A stretch of DNA of 39,409 bases, taken from NCBI GenBank assembly GCA_023444095.1, contig JAEZRP010000005.1, forward strand, positions 1-39,409, given 5' to 3'. Source of the stretch: Bacillota bacterium (GTDB lineage: Bacteria; Bacillota; Clostridia; Christensenellales; Aristaeellaceae). The translations under genes were made by a program, and so were the position numbers. Positions 25,488-33,145 of this stretch are shown one piece after another; the first letter of the stretch is position 1; every line of letters starts with the position of its first letter. The notes beneath the pieces were generated by a model. It had not been told where the DNA came from. It searched no databases and worked only from the letters and a program-made list of their open reading frames with translations.

Positions 25488-27619
25488 AAAACGATCCCCA
25501 ACTCCGCGATCAGCTTGTCGCCGCCCAACAGCGCCGCCGCGTGGAGCGCGCGCGAGCACGCCGCGTACAGCCTCCGCCTCTCCTCGTCGGTCAATTCGCA
25601 GTCGGGCCAGCAGGCGATTACCGCGTCAAATTCCATGCCCTTCATCAGATGGTAGCAGCCGACGGCCGTGTCCCCCGGCTCGTAGTTCGCATCCTCGCCG
25701 TCGAGCCGGTACACGTTCTCGAGCTTCTCGGCGATCGCATTCGCCTCGCCGGGCGTCCGGGTGATGACCGCGACCGATTTATGCCCCGCCGCGCGGAAGG
25801 ATGCGAGCGTCTCCCGCAAAAGCGCGTCGGAGTAGGCCGCCACGAGCGGCATCGCACCCTCGCGTCCGAACGGGATCAGCCGCTCGCCGCCGGGAAGGAT
25901 GGCGTTGCAGAGCCGGGCAATGGGCAATGTCGATCGGTAGCACTTGGTGAGCTCGAACACGTTCGCATCGGGCTCCCCGAAGCACGCACCCCACGTGCCG
26001 GGATCGCACTCTTCCATCGCCGGGCACGTCCTCTGCATGGGGTCTCCCAGGAGCGTCACCTTCGCGCGCGGGAAGTGCGCGCCCAAAAGCCCCAACGCCG
26101 CGTCCTGATAATCCTGCGCCTCGTCGATGAGCAGGTGGTAGATGGTCTTGTCCGGCTGGCGGAATCCGAGTTTGACGAGCATGTAAGCCTCGGCCACGGC
26201 GTCTTCCCACCACACGACGTCCGCCGCCATGTTGTCGACGAGCGCCTCCTTGATCGGCCGGGGCGCGGTGCGCAGCGCGGCCTTCAGGAGGTGGTCGCCC
26301 CGTACGTTCAGCATGGACTTCAGTTGGAGCCGCATGGGCTGGAGCCTTTGGGATACCGCCATCCGGCAGACGAGCTGGAGCTCGCGCCCGCGATACTTCC
26401 CGGCATACTGCTTCTCGTACTGCTGGTACATCGCCTTTTCCCAGCTCTCGAAGCGCGAGTCGAGCGTCGCGGAGACGCGGATGAGCCGCTGCGCGGGCGT
26501 GAGGATTTTGAATTCGTCTTTATACATGCGCCGGAGCTCCTCGCGCCGGATCATGAGTTTTCCCTCGAACCAGACATTCGCAAAGTCCGGCCCGAAGGTG
26601 GTGAACGATTCGACGTACTTGTCGAGGTCCTCCATGAACTTTTTCCCGGTCTTGTACGCGACCGACTGGCGGCGGAGCTCCCCACCCTCGTCCAGAAGCC
26701 GCGTGAGCTGCTGAAGCGGCGTCTCGCACCTGCGCTCAAGGATCGTCTCCACGATCTCGTGGAGGGTACGCGCCTTGATATTCTCTTCGCCGAGCTCGGG
26801 AAGCACGTTTGAAATGTACTCCGAGAACGCGTTCGAGGGTGAGAGGATCTGGATACGGCTCGGCTCCATGATGTCGCGGCGGCGGTACATGATGTAGGCC
26901 GCGCGGTGCATGGCGACGGACGTCTTTCCCGAGCCCGCTGCGCCCACGACCGACACGACCTTCGACGCGTCCGCGCGGATGGCGGCGTTCTGCTCGGCCT
27001 GAATGGTCGAGACAATCTGCTTCATGTAGCGGCTCGTCGCCCCAGAAAGGAGGTCGAGGAGCAGCTCGTCGTCGATGCTCACCTGCGTGTCGACGTAGAA
27101 GGAAAGCTTGCCGTTCTCCATCTTGTACTGGCGCTTGAGCGTCATCTCGCCCCGGATCGTGCCCGAGGGGCTCCGGTATTCGACCTCGCCTGGCATGGCA
27201 TCATAAAAAAGCCCGCATACGGGCGCGCGCCAGTCGTGCACCATGATTTCGCCCTTTTCGTTCTTGAGGCTGTAAAGGCCGATAACGATCTTTTCGAGCG
27301 CACACTCGCCCTGCTCAATAAAGTCGATGCGCGCGAAGAAGGGGTTCCGAAGCATACGGCGATAGCGCTCCGCCTGCGCGTCCGTGAATGTTTTTCGGAC
27401 GACGAAGCGGTCGATCTCCGCGGAAAGCTGCTCGATGTCGTAGGGGGAAAGCGCCGTCGGACGCATGCGAAGGTCCTCCCACGCGTCTGCGATGATCGCG
27501 CGGATCGATTCCGAGTGGCTGCCGGATATGATGTCGGATTGTTCAATCACCGCGAGGAGCAGGGCCTGCACCCGCGCGGTGTATTCCCGTTCCGCCTGTA
27601 GATCGGCGAGCTGTTCCAT
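25484..27619 (-). CDS. helD: HelD-like RNA polymerase recycling ATPase (UvrD/Rep-type superfamily 1)
   Basis: A 711-residue motor protein. HelD-type enzymes release stalled RNA polymerase from DNA. The N-terminal coiled coil (residues 1-90) and the HelD-specific block with FFARIDFIEQG, IVIGLYSLKNEKGEIMVHDWRAPVCGLFYD are present. The Walker A is VGAAGSGKTSVAMHRAAYIMY (about 225-245), Walker B LLIDEAQDYQ, and motifs LLGDPMQRT and VAVITRTPGEA follow. YHLMKGMEFDAVIACWPD is motif V. The final motif VI is LYAACSRALHAAALLG. ATG 27619 has GGAGG 12 bases upstream, rather distant. An extended -10 (TGCTATAAT) sits at 27653-27661. Overlapping genes follow. Confidence 0.92.
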   Translation of the reverse strand: MEQLADLQAEREYTARVQALLLAVIEQSDIISGSHSESIRAIIADAWEDLRMRPTALSPYDIEQLSAEIDRFVVRKTFTDAQAERYRRMLRNPFFARIDFIEQGECALEKIVIGLYSLKNEKGEIMVHDWRAPVCGLFYDAMPGEVEYRSPSGTIRGEMTLKRQYKMENGKLSFYVDTQVSIDDELLLDLLSGATSRYMKQIVSTIQAEQNAAIRADASKVVSVVGAAGSGKTSVAMHRAAYIMYRRRDIMEPSRIQILSPSNAFSEYISNVLPELGEENIKARTLHEIVETILERRCETPLQQLTRLLDEGGELRRQSVAYKTGKKFMEDLDKYVESFTTFGPDFANVWFEGKLMIRREELRRMYKDEFKILTPAQRLIRVSATLDSRFESWEKAMYQQYEKQYAGKYRGRELQLVCRMAVSQRLQPMRLQLKSMLNVRGDHLLKAALRTAPRPIKEALVDNMAADVVWWEDAVAEAYMLVKLGFRQPDKTIYHLLIDEAQDYQDAALGLLGAHFPRAKVTLLGDPMQRTCPAMEECDPGTWGACFGEPDANVFELTKCYRSTLPIARLCNAILPGGERLIPFGREGAMPLVAAYSDALLRETLASFRAAGHKSVAVITRTPGEANAIAEKLENVYRLDGEDANYEPGDTAVGCYHLMKGMEFDAVIACWPDCELTDEERRRLYAACSRALHAAALLGGDKLIAELGIVL

Positions 27620-27652
27620 GGAAGACAGATACCTCCGAAAATCAGATATCCC

Positions 27653-27661
27653 ATTATAGCA
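27653..27661 (-). promoter_or_regulatory. Extended -10 promoter of the helD operon
   Basis: Minus-strand TGCTATAAT gives a TGN-extended perfect -10. No good -35 is seen 17 bases upstream. It lies 34 bases before the helD ATG and just past the terminator of the ABC operon. Confidence 0.6.
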
Positions 27662-27687
27662 TAGATCGACCGGAAAGAAAAGCGCGC

Positions 27688-27712
27688 AAAAGGGCTCGCG
27701 CACGCGAGCCCT
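27688..27712 (-). terminator. Rho-independent terminator after the ABC exporter operon
   Basis: On the minus strand AGGGCTCGCG (27703-27712) pairs with CGCGAGCCCT (27691-27700), followed by TTTT and a further CTTTT. It separates the exporter operon from helD. Confidence 0.85.
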
Positions 27713-27729
27713 GTCGAATTTCGCCCGGC

Positions 27730-28728
27730 TTACATCCCTTCGGCCTGCCACTTGACGTACAGTCCCGCGATCACCCGCTCGATGGGGGCACGCAGCATCT
27801 CCGCGTCGTCGACGCCCGGCGTCGAGGCGAGGGCGGAAAACAGCTCCCCGGTGGGCGTCCTGAGCGCGTCGTACTCGTACTCGCAGACGCCGTCCTCGCG
27901 GGAGACGAATTTGAGGCCCCGAATCTCGGGCGTCGCGCCCGAAACCGTCGCGCGCAGGATCCGCCGGTCGCCCGTCAATCGCATGAGCTTCGCGTAATCC
28001 CCGTCGAAGGCGAGCACGCCCTTGCTGATGAGGATGAGCCGCTTGGCCATCTCCGTGAGGTCGTCCATGTCGTGGGAAGTGACGAGGATGGTCACGCCGC
28101 GCTCCTGATTGATCCTTTTCAGAAACTCGATCATCTGCCTCTTGGCGAGTACGTCGAGGCCGAGCGTCGGTTCGTCGAGCAGCACCAGCTCCGGCGAGTG
28201 AAGGAGCATGAGCGCGAGGTTCGCCTTCATCCGCTGGCCGAGCGAAAGCTCCCGCGCGAAGGAATTCCAGAATTCGGAGAGCCCGAGAAGCTCCTTGAGC
28301 ATCGCGACATTTTCGTCGTACATGCCGGCAGGGATGTCCCACACGGCCCTTTTCCACTCGAAGGAGGCGCGCACGGGGTGATCCCACCAGAGTTCCGAGC
28401 GGTTGCCGAACAAGACGCCCGTTCTTTTCATGAGCGCGATGCGGTTCGCGCCCGGATCCATGCCCAGGGCGGATACCTCGCCGGACTGAGGCCTGAGCAT
28501 GCCGGAGAGCAGCTTGAACGTCGTGGACTTCCCCGCGCCGTTCGGGCCCGCGTAGGCGCAGAACTCGCCCTTTCGGAGGGAAAAGGACACGTCGTTGAGC
28601 GCGTAGATGCGCACGTTTTCGCGCCGGAGAAGCGAAACGGGGCGCTTCTGGTCGAAGTATTTTACAATGTGGGAAAGGCTAATTGCGGTGTCCGACGTCG
28701 CGGTAGCGGTTGCAGCTGAATTGCGCAT
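27730..28728 (-). CDS. ABC-2 exporter ATP-binding protein
   Basis: A 332-residue nucleotide-binding subunit. Walker A is GPNGAGKST (61-69), the signature is ELSLGQRMK, Walker B is LVLLDEPTLGLD and the switch is VTSHDMDD. Residues before 45 include KYFDQKRP...RREN, the DUF990-associated ATPase pattern, and a C-terminal extension of about 80 residues follows the core. GAAGG-like AAAAGGAATG precedes the ATG. Its first 50 bases overlap the end of the upstream permease gene. With the two PF06182-type permeases it makes a complete ABC-2 exporter; the substrate is unknown. Confidence 0.93.
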   Translation of the reverse strand: MRNSAATATATSDTAISLSHIVKYFDQKRPVSLLRRENVRIYALNDVSFSLRKGEFCAYAGPNGAGKSTTFKLLSGMLRPQSGEVSALGMDPGANRIALMKRTGVLFGNRSELWWDHPVRASFEWKRAVWDIPAGMYDENVAMLKELLGLSEFWNSFARELSLGQRMKANLALMLLHSPELVLLDEPTLGLDVLAKRQMIEFLKRINQERGVTILVTSHDMDDLTEMAKRLILISKGVLAFDGDYAKLMRLTGDRRILRATVSGATPEIRGLKFVSREDGVCEYEYDALRTPTGELFSALASTPGVDDAEMLRAPIERVIAGLYVKWQAEGM

Positions 28729-29524
28729 AATGTCTCATTCCTTTTCTGAAAAAGTAGGTTGCGGCCGTAAGAAGCGCCGCGGCCACGGCGAATGGGAGCG
28801 CGAGATATGCGCTCTTTCCGAGCTTTCCAAGAAGAATCAGCGCGGGGAGATACGCCATCAGCCCCGCCGGGAATACCGTGAAAAGCGCCGTGAGCGCCCA
28901 GCCCGGAAGCCCCGCGAGGGGGTACTTACCGAGGAGACTTGTGAGGTGGATCATCTGCGCGGATATCTCCTCGCATGCGACGGGCTTGTAAAACGCGCTC
29001 GCGCCGGTCAAAAAGCCCTCGCCAATCTTGATCGCCGCGTGACAAAGGACGTACAGGACAAACGCCAGAATCCAGAGGGGCGAGAGGGCGAGATTCAGCC
29101 GCGCGCACGCGACGATCGTCACGCCAAGCCCCATCCAGAACCCGCTCGAGCCGGAGACGGGCATGAAGCCCTCGCCCAGCATCTGGAGGATCAGGGGGCG
29201 CGGCTGGATGAGCATGTGGTCGAGCTGGCCGCGTGCCACGCGTCGACTGATGACAAGGATGTTGAACCCACCGAACATCATGAACGTGAAGCCGTCTGCG
29301 AGCTGGAAAAAACCCAGCATGAAGAGCACCTCGTCCGCCGTCAGCCCGCCCACGCCGCCGAACCGCGCCGCCAGCAACAACACGCCCGAAAGCCCCGCGA
29401 CGTTCGAGACGAGCTCCGAGAGGATGACGATCACGCACACCATGCTGTCCTGCAAGAACCAGTTGAGATCCATCCTCCCATATAGCCTGTAGAGCTTAAA
29501 AAGCTCCCTGAGATTACCCGCCAT
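28679..29524 (-). CDS. ABC-2 family permease (PF06182/DUF990-like), second subunit
   Basis: A 281-residue membrane protein with about six hydrophobic segments: residues 25-55, 65-90, 120-150, 150-170, 195-225 and 235-260. The start resembles the family (LRELFKLYRLYGRMDLNWFLQD), and FFQLADGFTFMMFGGFNILVISRRVARGQLDHMLIQPRP is the cytoplasmic coupling region after the second helix. These proteins act as the second membrane half beside a sister permease. It overlaps the first permease by 11 bases and the ATPase gene by 50 bases. The C-terminus ends with a basic tail (RYRDVGHRN). Confidence 0.85.
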   Translation of the reverse strand: MAGNLRELFKLYRLYGRMDLNWFLQDSMVCVIVILSELVSNVAGLSGVLLLAARFGGVGGLTADEVLFMLGFFQLADGFTFMMFGGFNILVISRRVARGQLDHMLIQPRPLILQMLGEGFMPVSGSSGFWMGLGVTIVACARLNLALSPLWILAFVLYVLCHAAIKIGEGFLTGASAFYKPVACEEISAQMIHLTSLLGKYPLAGLPGWALTALFTVFPAGLMAYLPALILLGKLGKSAYLALPFAVAAALLTAATYFFRKGMRHYAQFSCNRYRDVGHRN

Positions 29525-30284
29525 AGGACACCATCCTTTCCCTCGACTTCGAGAACCACCAGATCGCGAGCGGCCAGAGCATGAGCGTCCAGAAGAGCTG
29601 GGCGAAAAGGATCGTCTCCGGCCGTTCGAGCCCCGAATAGATCGACAGCGGCGCGCCCGCGAGCATGCCGAAGGGCGTGAGCGCCAGATATTTCCCGATC
29701 CCCCACGGGAACGCCGCGAAGGGAATGACGGCGCCAGTAAAGATCGCGTTCAGCGCGTCGCGCAGCCCGACGATGGGCCAGGTGAGGCTCCTGGTACGGA
29801 TCATCAGGCATGCGAACAGGAAGTCGACCGCGAAGCCCTGCGCCACGGCCAGGAGAAGCGACGGCAGGAACCACGCGCTTTGGGGCGTCAGATCCACGCC
29901 CGCGATGAGCGCCACGGCGAACGCGGGCGCGGCGAGCAGAAGAAAATGCGTCGCCCAGCCACCGATCGTGTGCGCGACAAGCTGACCGAGCACCGGCACG
30001 GGCCTCTGGTACATGGAAAGCATGGTACCGTCGTGCAGCCAGTCGGAGGCGGGCGTCCTGACGTCGAGCATCGGGGCGAGCACGGTCGAGAGAACCGTAT
30101 ACACATAGAGCTGGTTGAGTGTCATACCCTCCATGTCCGCGCCCTGCAGAAACAGCGAACGCCAGATCATGATGAGCGCGCCCATCACGATCGCGCGCGC
30201 AAGGTACTGTCCGAAGAGCTCCGCGAGTCCGAAGTAGCTCTTTTCGATGAGGCACATCTTCGCTGTGGCGAGGTATCGTTTCAA
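29514..30284 (-). CDS. ABC-2 family permease (PF06182/DUF990-like), first subunit
   Basis: A 256-residue membrane protein with about six helices. The TTG at 30284 gives MKRYLATAKMCLIEKSYFG, matching the family's usual N-terminus, with AAGGTGA 5 bases upstream; a GTG at 30293 (adding three residues) lacks a ribosome binding site. The loop LHDGTMLSMYQRPVPVLGQ corresponds to the coupling segment seen in its partner (GQLDHMLIQPRP). It is the first gene of the exporter operon and starts 36 bases after the terminator of the 35-aa microgene. I see no separate promoter, so read-through from 30501-30529 may drive it. Confidence 0.85.
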   Translation of the reverse strand: MKRYLATAKMCLIEKSYFGLAELFGQYLARAIVMGALIMIWRSLFLQGADMEGMTLNQLYVYTVLSTVLAPMLDVRTPASDWLHDGTMLSMYQRPVPVLGQLVAHTIGGWATHFLLLAAPAFAVALIAGVDLTPQSAWFLPSLLLAVAQGFAVDFLFACLMIRTRSLTWPIVGLRDALNAIFTGAVIPFAAFPWGIGKYLALTPFGMLAGAPLSIYSGLERPETILFAQLFWTLMLWPLAIWWFSKSRERMVSYGG

Positions 30285-30319
30285 GTCAATCACCTTTTCG
30301 TACTAAAATTCCAAAACGC

Positions 30320-30346
30320 AAAAACGGCGGCCCTTTCGGACCGCCG
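30320..30346 (-). terminator. Strong rho-independent terminator after the 35-aa microgene
   Basis: On the minus strand CGGCGGTCC (30338-30346) pairs with GGGCCGCCG (30325-30333) around a GAAA tetraloop, followed by TTTTT. It stands 17 bases past the microgene's stop and before the exporter genes. Confidence 0.93.
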
Positions 30347-30362
30347 CAAAATGAGTCTCTAT

Positions 30363-30470
30363 CTAGACTGCGCGCACGGGGCCAAAAAAGGGCATAGCTC
30401 TCCCGTCACGCGCGATGAAACCGAACATGCCGCGCACATTGCTGACCAGATGACGCATGATGTCCGTCAC
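30363..30470 (-). CDS. 35-residue microprotein, own transcription unit
   Basis: A 36-codon frame (GTG start at 30470, TAG stop) that begins MTDIMRHLVSNVRG and ends AMPFFGPVRAV. AAAGGGGGG lies 6 bases before the GTG. Upstream is a TTGACG/17/TATAAT promoter, downstream a strong terminator, giving a transcript of about 175 bases. The product is basic (five Arg plus one His against two Asp), with a hydrophobic stretch near residues 8-20, and would suit an amphipathic helix. I do not recognise the family. It might be a signalling or bacteriocin-like peptide, a regulatory small protein, or the leader of a small RNA. The exporter genes start just beyond the terminator, which hints at a link (inference). 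Confidence 0.65.
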   Translation of the reverse strand: MTDIMRHLVSNVRGMFGFIARDGRAMPFFGPVRAV

Positions 30471-30500
30471 GGAGAACCCCCCTTTCCAGCATTTTTTCTG

Positions 30501-30529
30501 ATTATAGCACACGGGCAAATGCCCGTCAA
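30501..30529 (-). promoter_or_regulatory. Promoter of the microgene, TTGACG / 17 bp / TATAAT, with internal palindrome
   Basis: Minus-strand TTGACG (30524-30529) and TATAAT (30501-30506) are exactly 17 bases apart, and the -35 overlaps the yigZ stop codon. A perfect palindrome, ACGGGC-AAAT-GCCCGT (30511-30526 on plus), lies between the -35 and -10 and is a candidate repressor site. Confidence 0.85.
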
Positions 30530-31158
30530 TCCTCGGGCCACGTTAAATAAAGCTCCTCAAACCGAATCGGCGCCGCGTCCCCCTCCGTGAGATCGACGAT
30601 CTCGGCGGCGACCCGTTCCTCGTCCGCGCACTTCGCGACGTACGTGATCGTCACGACATCCGTAAACGCCTTGTCCTCCACGATCACGGGCGCGGCGTCG
30701 AGATACCGCTCGAGCCGCCCGAGCATGGGGTACTTGACGTCCAGAAGGTAGCGCGCCGTGGGGTGCATGGTCCCGACCCCGCAGGCGTCCAATGCCAGCC
30801 CGGCGGCTTTCGCGTACGCGCGCACGAGCCCGCCCGCGCCCAGGAGAACGCCGCCAAAGTAACGCGTCACCACCACGCACAGATTCGTAACCGTTCGCGC
30901 CTTCAGAACCTCGATGATGGGCATGCCCGCCGTTCCGGAGGGCTCGCCATCGTCGGAGTAGCGCATGACGCCCATGTTCTCGCCGACAATGTACGCGTAG
31001 CAGTTGTGGCTTGCATCCCGAAATTCGGCGCGCCTCTCCGCGAGGAAGGATAGCGCCTCCTCCTCGGACGCACAGGGGCAGCCGTGACCGATGAAGCGGG
31101 ACTTATTCACAACAAACTCATCCGACGCGCGCCGGATGAGTGTCTGATAGGGCTTCAC
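30526..31158 (-). CDS. yigZ: YigZ/IMPACT-family protein
   Basis: A 210-residue protein of the UPF0029/IMPACT family. The conserved N-terminal part shows ASEEEALSFLAERRAEFRDASHNCYAYIVG, RYSDDGEPSGTAGMPIIEVL and CVVVTRYFGGVLLGAGGLVRAYAKAA, followed by the C-terminal ferredoxin-like DUF1949 domain. YigZ has been linked to translation and nucleotide-binding roles, but its activity is not settled. The GTG start at 31158 overlaps the surE stop (GTGA). It is the last gene of the aminotransferase-tyrS-surE operon. Confidence 0.93.
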   Translation of the reverse strand: MKPYQTLIRRASDEFVVNKSRFIGHGCPCASEEEALSFLAERRAEFRDASHNCYAYIVGENMGVMRYSDDGEPSGTAGMPIIEVLKARTVTNLCVVVTRYFGGVLLGAGGLVRAYAKAAGLALDACGVGTMHPTARYLLDVKYPMLGRLERYLDAAPVIVEDKAFTDVVTITYVAKCADEERVAAEIVDLTEGDAAPIRFEELYLTWPED

Positions 31159-31904
31159 AGCTCGATTTCGGGCCTGTCCATCCCGCCGCAATGCGCGATG
31201 TCCCAGGTGAGCGTCGTGACGGTGGCGAAGCCTTCCTTGCAGATGATGTGGTCGCTCTCGGGATCGGTGATCGGAACGTTCTCGCCGTCGATCAGCCAGT
31301 AATAGTCGAACTCGTAAGGCGCGCGCCGCTTTTCGTACATGGCTTTGCCGAGGAAGACCGGCGCGAGCTTCGCACGGCGGACGCCTTTGATTTCCTCGTA
31401 TGGGAGCGGCGGCACGTTCAGGTTGTAGATGACGCCCTGCGGAAGCGGGTGCCGGGCGGCCCAATCCATGAAGTTCGCCGTGAGTCGCGCGGCGGGGGCA
31501 AAGTCCTTCGTGGTGAAGCTGTCGAGGGACGTCGCGATGGCGGGACAGCCGCACATCGCCGCCTCCATCGCCGCGCCCACCGTTCCCGAGTACACGCACG
31601 CGCCGCCCATGTTCGCGCCTCGGTTGATGCCGGAAACCGCCATGTCGACTTCGTAGTTCAGGAGAAAAAGCCCAAGCCGCGCGCAGTCGGCGGGCGTGCC
31701 GTCGATGGCGTAGCCCTTTACGCCGTCCTCCTCGAACGCATGGGTCTTTAAGGGACTCGTGATCGTAAACGAATGGCTCGCGGCGCTCCTCTCCCGGTCG
31801 GGGGCGCACACGGTGACTTCGTGGCCGCGCGCCTGAAGCTCCTTCGCCATGGCGAAAAGCCCCGGCGCGCGGTATCCGTCGTCGTTGACCAGCATGATTC
31901 TCAT
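31155..31904 (-). CDS. surE: 5'/3'-nucleotidase SurE
   Basis: A 249-residue metal-dependent phosphatase acting on nucleoside monophosphates. MRIMLVNDDGYRAPG (with the Asp8-Asp9 metal pair) opens the protein. APDRERSAASHSFT carries the conserved Ser, and AVSGINRGANMGGACVYSGTVGAAMEA carries the Asn of the active site. Length matches the family. One base separates it from the tyrS stop; no strong ribosome binding site of its own is needed if coupled. It joins tyrS and yigZ in one operon. Confidence 0.95.
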   Translation of the reverse strand: MRIMLVNDDGYRAPGLFAMAKELQARGHEVTVCAPDRERSAASHSFTITSPLKTHAFEEDGVKGYAIDGTPADCARLGLFLLNYEVDMAVSGINRGANMGGACVYSGTVGAAMEAAMCGCPAIATSLDSFTTKDFAPAARLTANFMDWAARHPLPQGVIYNLNVPPLPYEEIKGVRRAKLAPVFLGKAMYEKRRAPYEFDYYWLIDGENVPITDPESDHIICKEGFATVTTLTWDIAHCGGMDRPEIEL

Positions 31905-31905
31905 G

Positions 31906-33141
31906 TCACACCTTCAAAACGAATCTGTGGTACGTCTTCTTGCCCTTGCGGACGACGATTCCCTCGCCCGCGAGCATCTCCTTGGTGATGCGGAAGTTGG
32001 GATCGGAGATTTTTTCCTCTCCGATGGTCACGCCGCCCTGCTCGACGGCCTTTCTCGCCTCGCCGTTCGACTTGCACATGCCGCATTTGGCGATGAGCGC
32101 GATGAGCCTCGGCTCCTCCGCGAGCTCCGCCTCCGTGACCTCTGTCGTGGGCACCGATCCGCCCATGCCCGCCGCGCCGAAGAGCGCTTCCGCCGCCGCC
32201 TTCGCGGCCTCTGCCTCGGCTTCGCCGTGGATGAGCCTTGTTACCTCGAAGGCCAGAACGCGCTTCGCCTCGTTGATCTCGCTGCCCTCGAGCGCGCCGA
32301 GACGCCTCACCTCGTCCATCGGGAGGAAGGTCAAGAGCGCGAGCGTCTTTTCGACGTCCGCGTCGTCGATGTTGCGCCAGTACTGGTAGAACTCGTAGGG
32401 GCTCGTCTTTTCGGGGTCCAGCCAAAGCGCGCCCTTCTCGGTCTTGCCCATCTTCCGCCCGTCGGAGGTGAGGAGCAGCTGGTAGGTGAGCGCGAAGGCG
32501 TCGCGGCTATCCTTCCGGCGGATGAGGTCCGCGCCCGCGAGCATGTTCGACCACTGGTCGTCGCCGCCCGCCTGGAGCGTGCAGCCGTAGCGGTGGTTGA
32601 GCTCAAGGAAGTCGTAGGCCTGCATGATCATGTAGTTAAACTCGAGGAAGGTGAGGCCCTTTTCGAGCCGCTGCTTGTAGCACTCCGCCGTCAGCATGCG
32701 GTTGACGGAGAACATCGAGCCGACGTTGCGCAGGAATTCGACGTAATTGAGGTGCCGAAGCCAATCCGCGTTGTTGGCGAGGATCGCGCCGTTGGGCTTT
32801 TCCGGATCAAAGTCGAGGAACTTCTCCATCTGCTTTTTGATCTTCGAGGCGTTCTGATCGATCTGCTCGACGGTAAGCATCCTTCGCATGTCGGTCTTTC
32901 CGGAAGGATCGCCCACCATGGCCGTGCCCGCGCCCATGAGGGCGATCGGCCTGTGCCCCGCCCGCTGCAGATGCGCCATGGCGATGATCGGGATGTAGTG
33001 GCCGATGGTGAGGCTGTCGGCGGTGGGATCAAATCCCGTGTAGAACGTGACCATGCCCTCGTCGAACGCCTTGTAGAGGTCGTCCTCGAAGGTCACCTGC
33101 TTGAGAAATCCGCGCTCCTTAAGCGTGTCCAGAATGTGCAT
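31906..33141 (-). CDS. tyrS: Tyrosyl-tRNA synthetase (TyrS)
   Basis: A 411-residue class Ic synthetase. The ATP-site HIGH counterpart is DSLTIGHYIPI and the KMSKS counterpart is GRKMGKTEKGA. Tyrosine recognition marks include YTGFDPTA (about 34-41), NYMIMQAYDF and QAGGDDQWSN. The anticodon-binding and S4-like domains close the protein, ending in the basic IVVRKGKKTYHRFVLKV. The ATG at 33141 has GGGAGGG 8 bases upstream. It sits four bases after the aminotransferase gene; both are governed by the Tyr T-box leader at 34348-34581. Confidence 0.97.
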   Translation of the reverse strand: MHILDTLKERGFLKQVTFEDDLYKAFDEGMVTFYTGFDPTADSLTIGHYIPIIAMAHLQRAGHRPIALMGAGTAMVGDPSGKTDMRRMLTVEQIDQNASKIKKQMEKFLDFDPEKPNGAILANNADWLRHLNYVEFLRNVGSMFSVNRMLTAECYKQRLEKGLTFLEFNYMIMQAYDFLELNHRYGCTLQAGGDDQWSNMLAGADLIRRKDSRDAFALTYQLLLTSDGRKMGKTEKGALWLDPEKTSPYEFYQYWRNIDDADVEKTLALLTFLPMDEVRRLGALEGSEINEAKRVLAFEVTRLIHGEAEAEAAKAAAEALFGAAGMGGSVPTTEVTEAELAEEPRLIALIAKCGMCKSNGEARKAVEQGGVTIGEEKISDPNFRITKEMLAGEGIVVRKGKKTYHRFVLKV

Positions 33142-33145
33142 ATGA

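Noticed and set aside
25484..28387. Long 967-codon frame upstream of helD
   Set aside because: Its N-terminal 250 codons run through the ABC ATPase gene in a shadow frame and across a terminator; the HelD homology begins at 27619.
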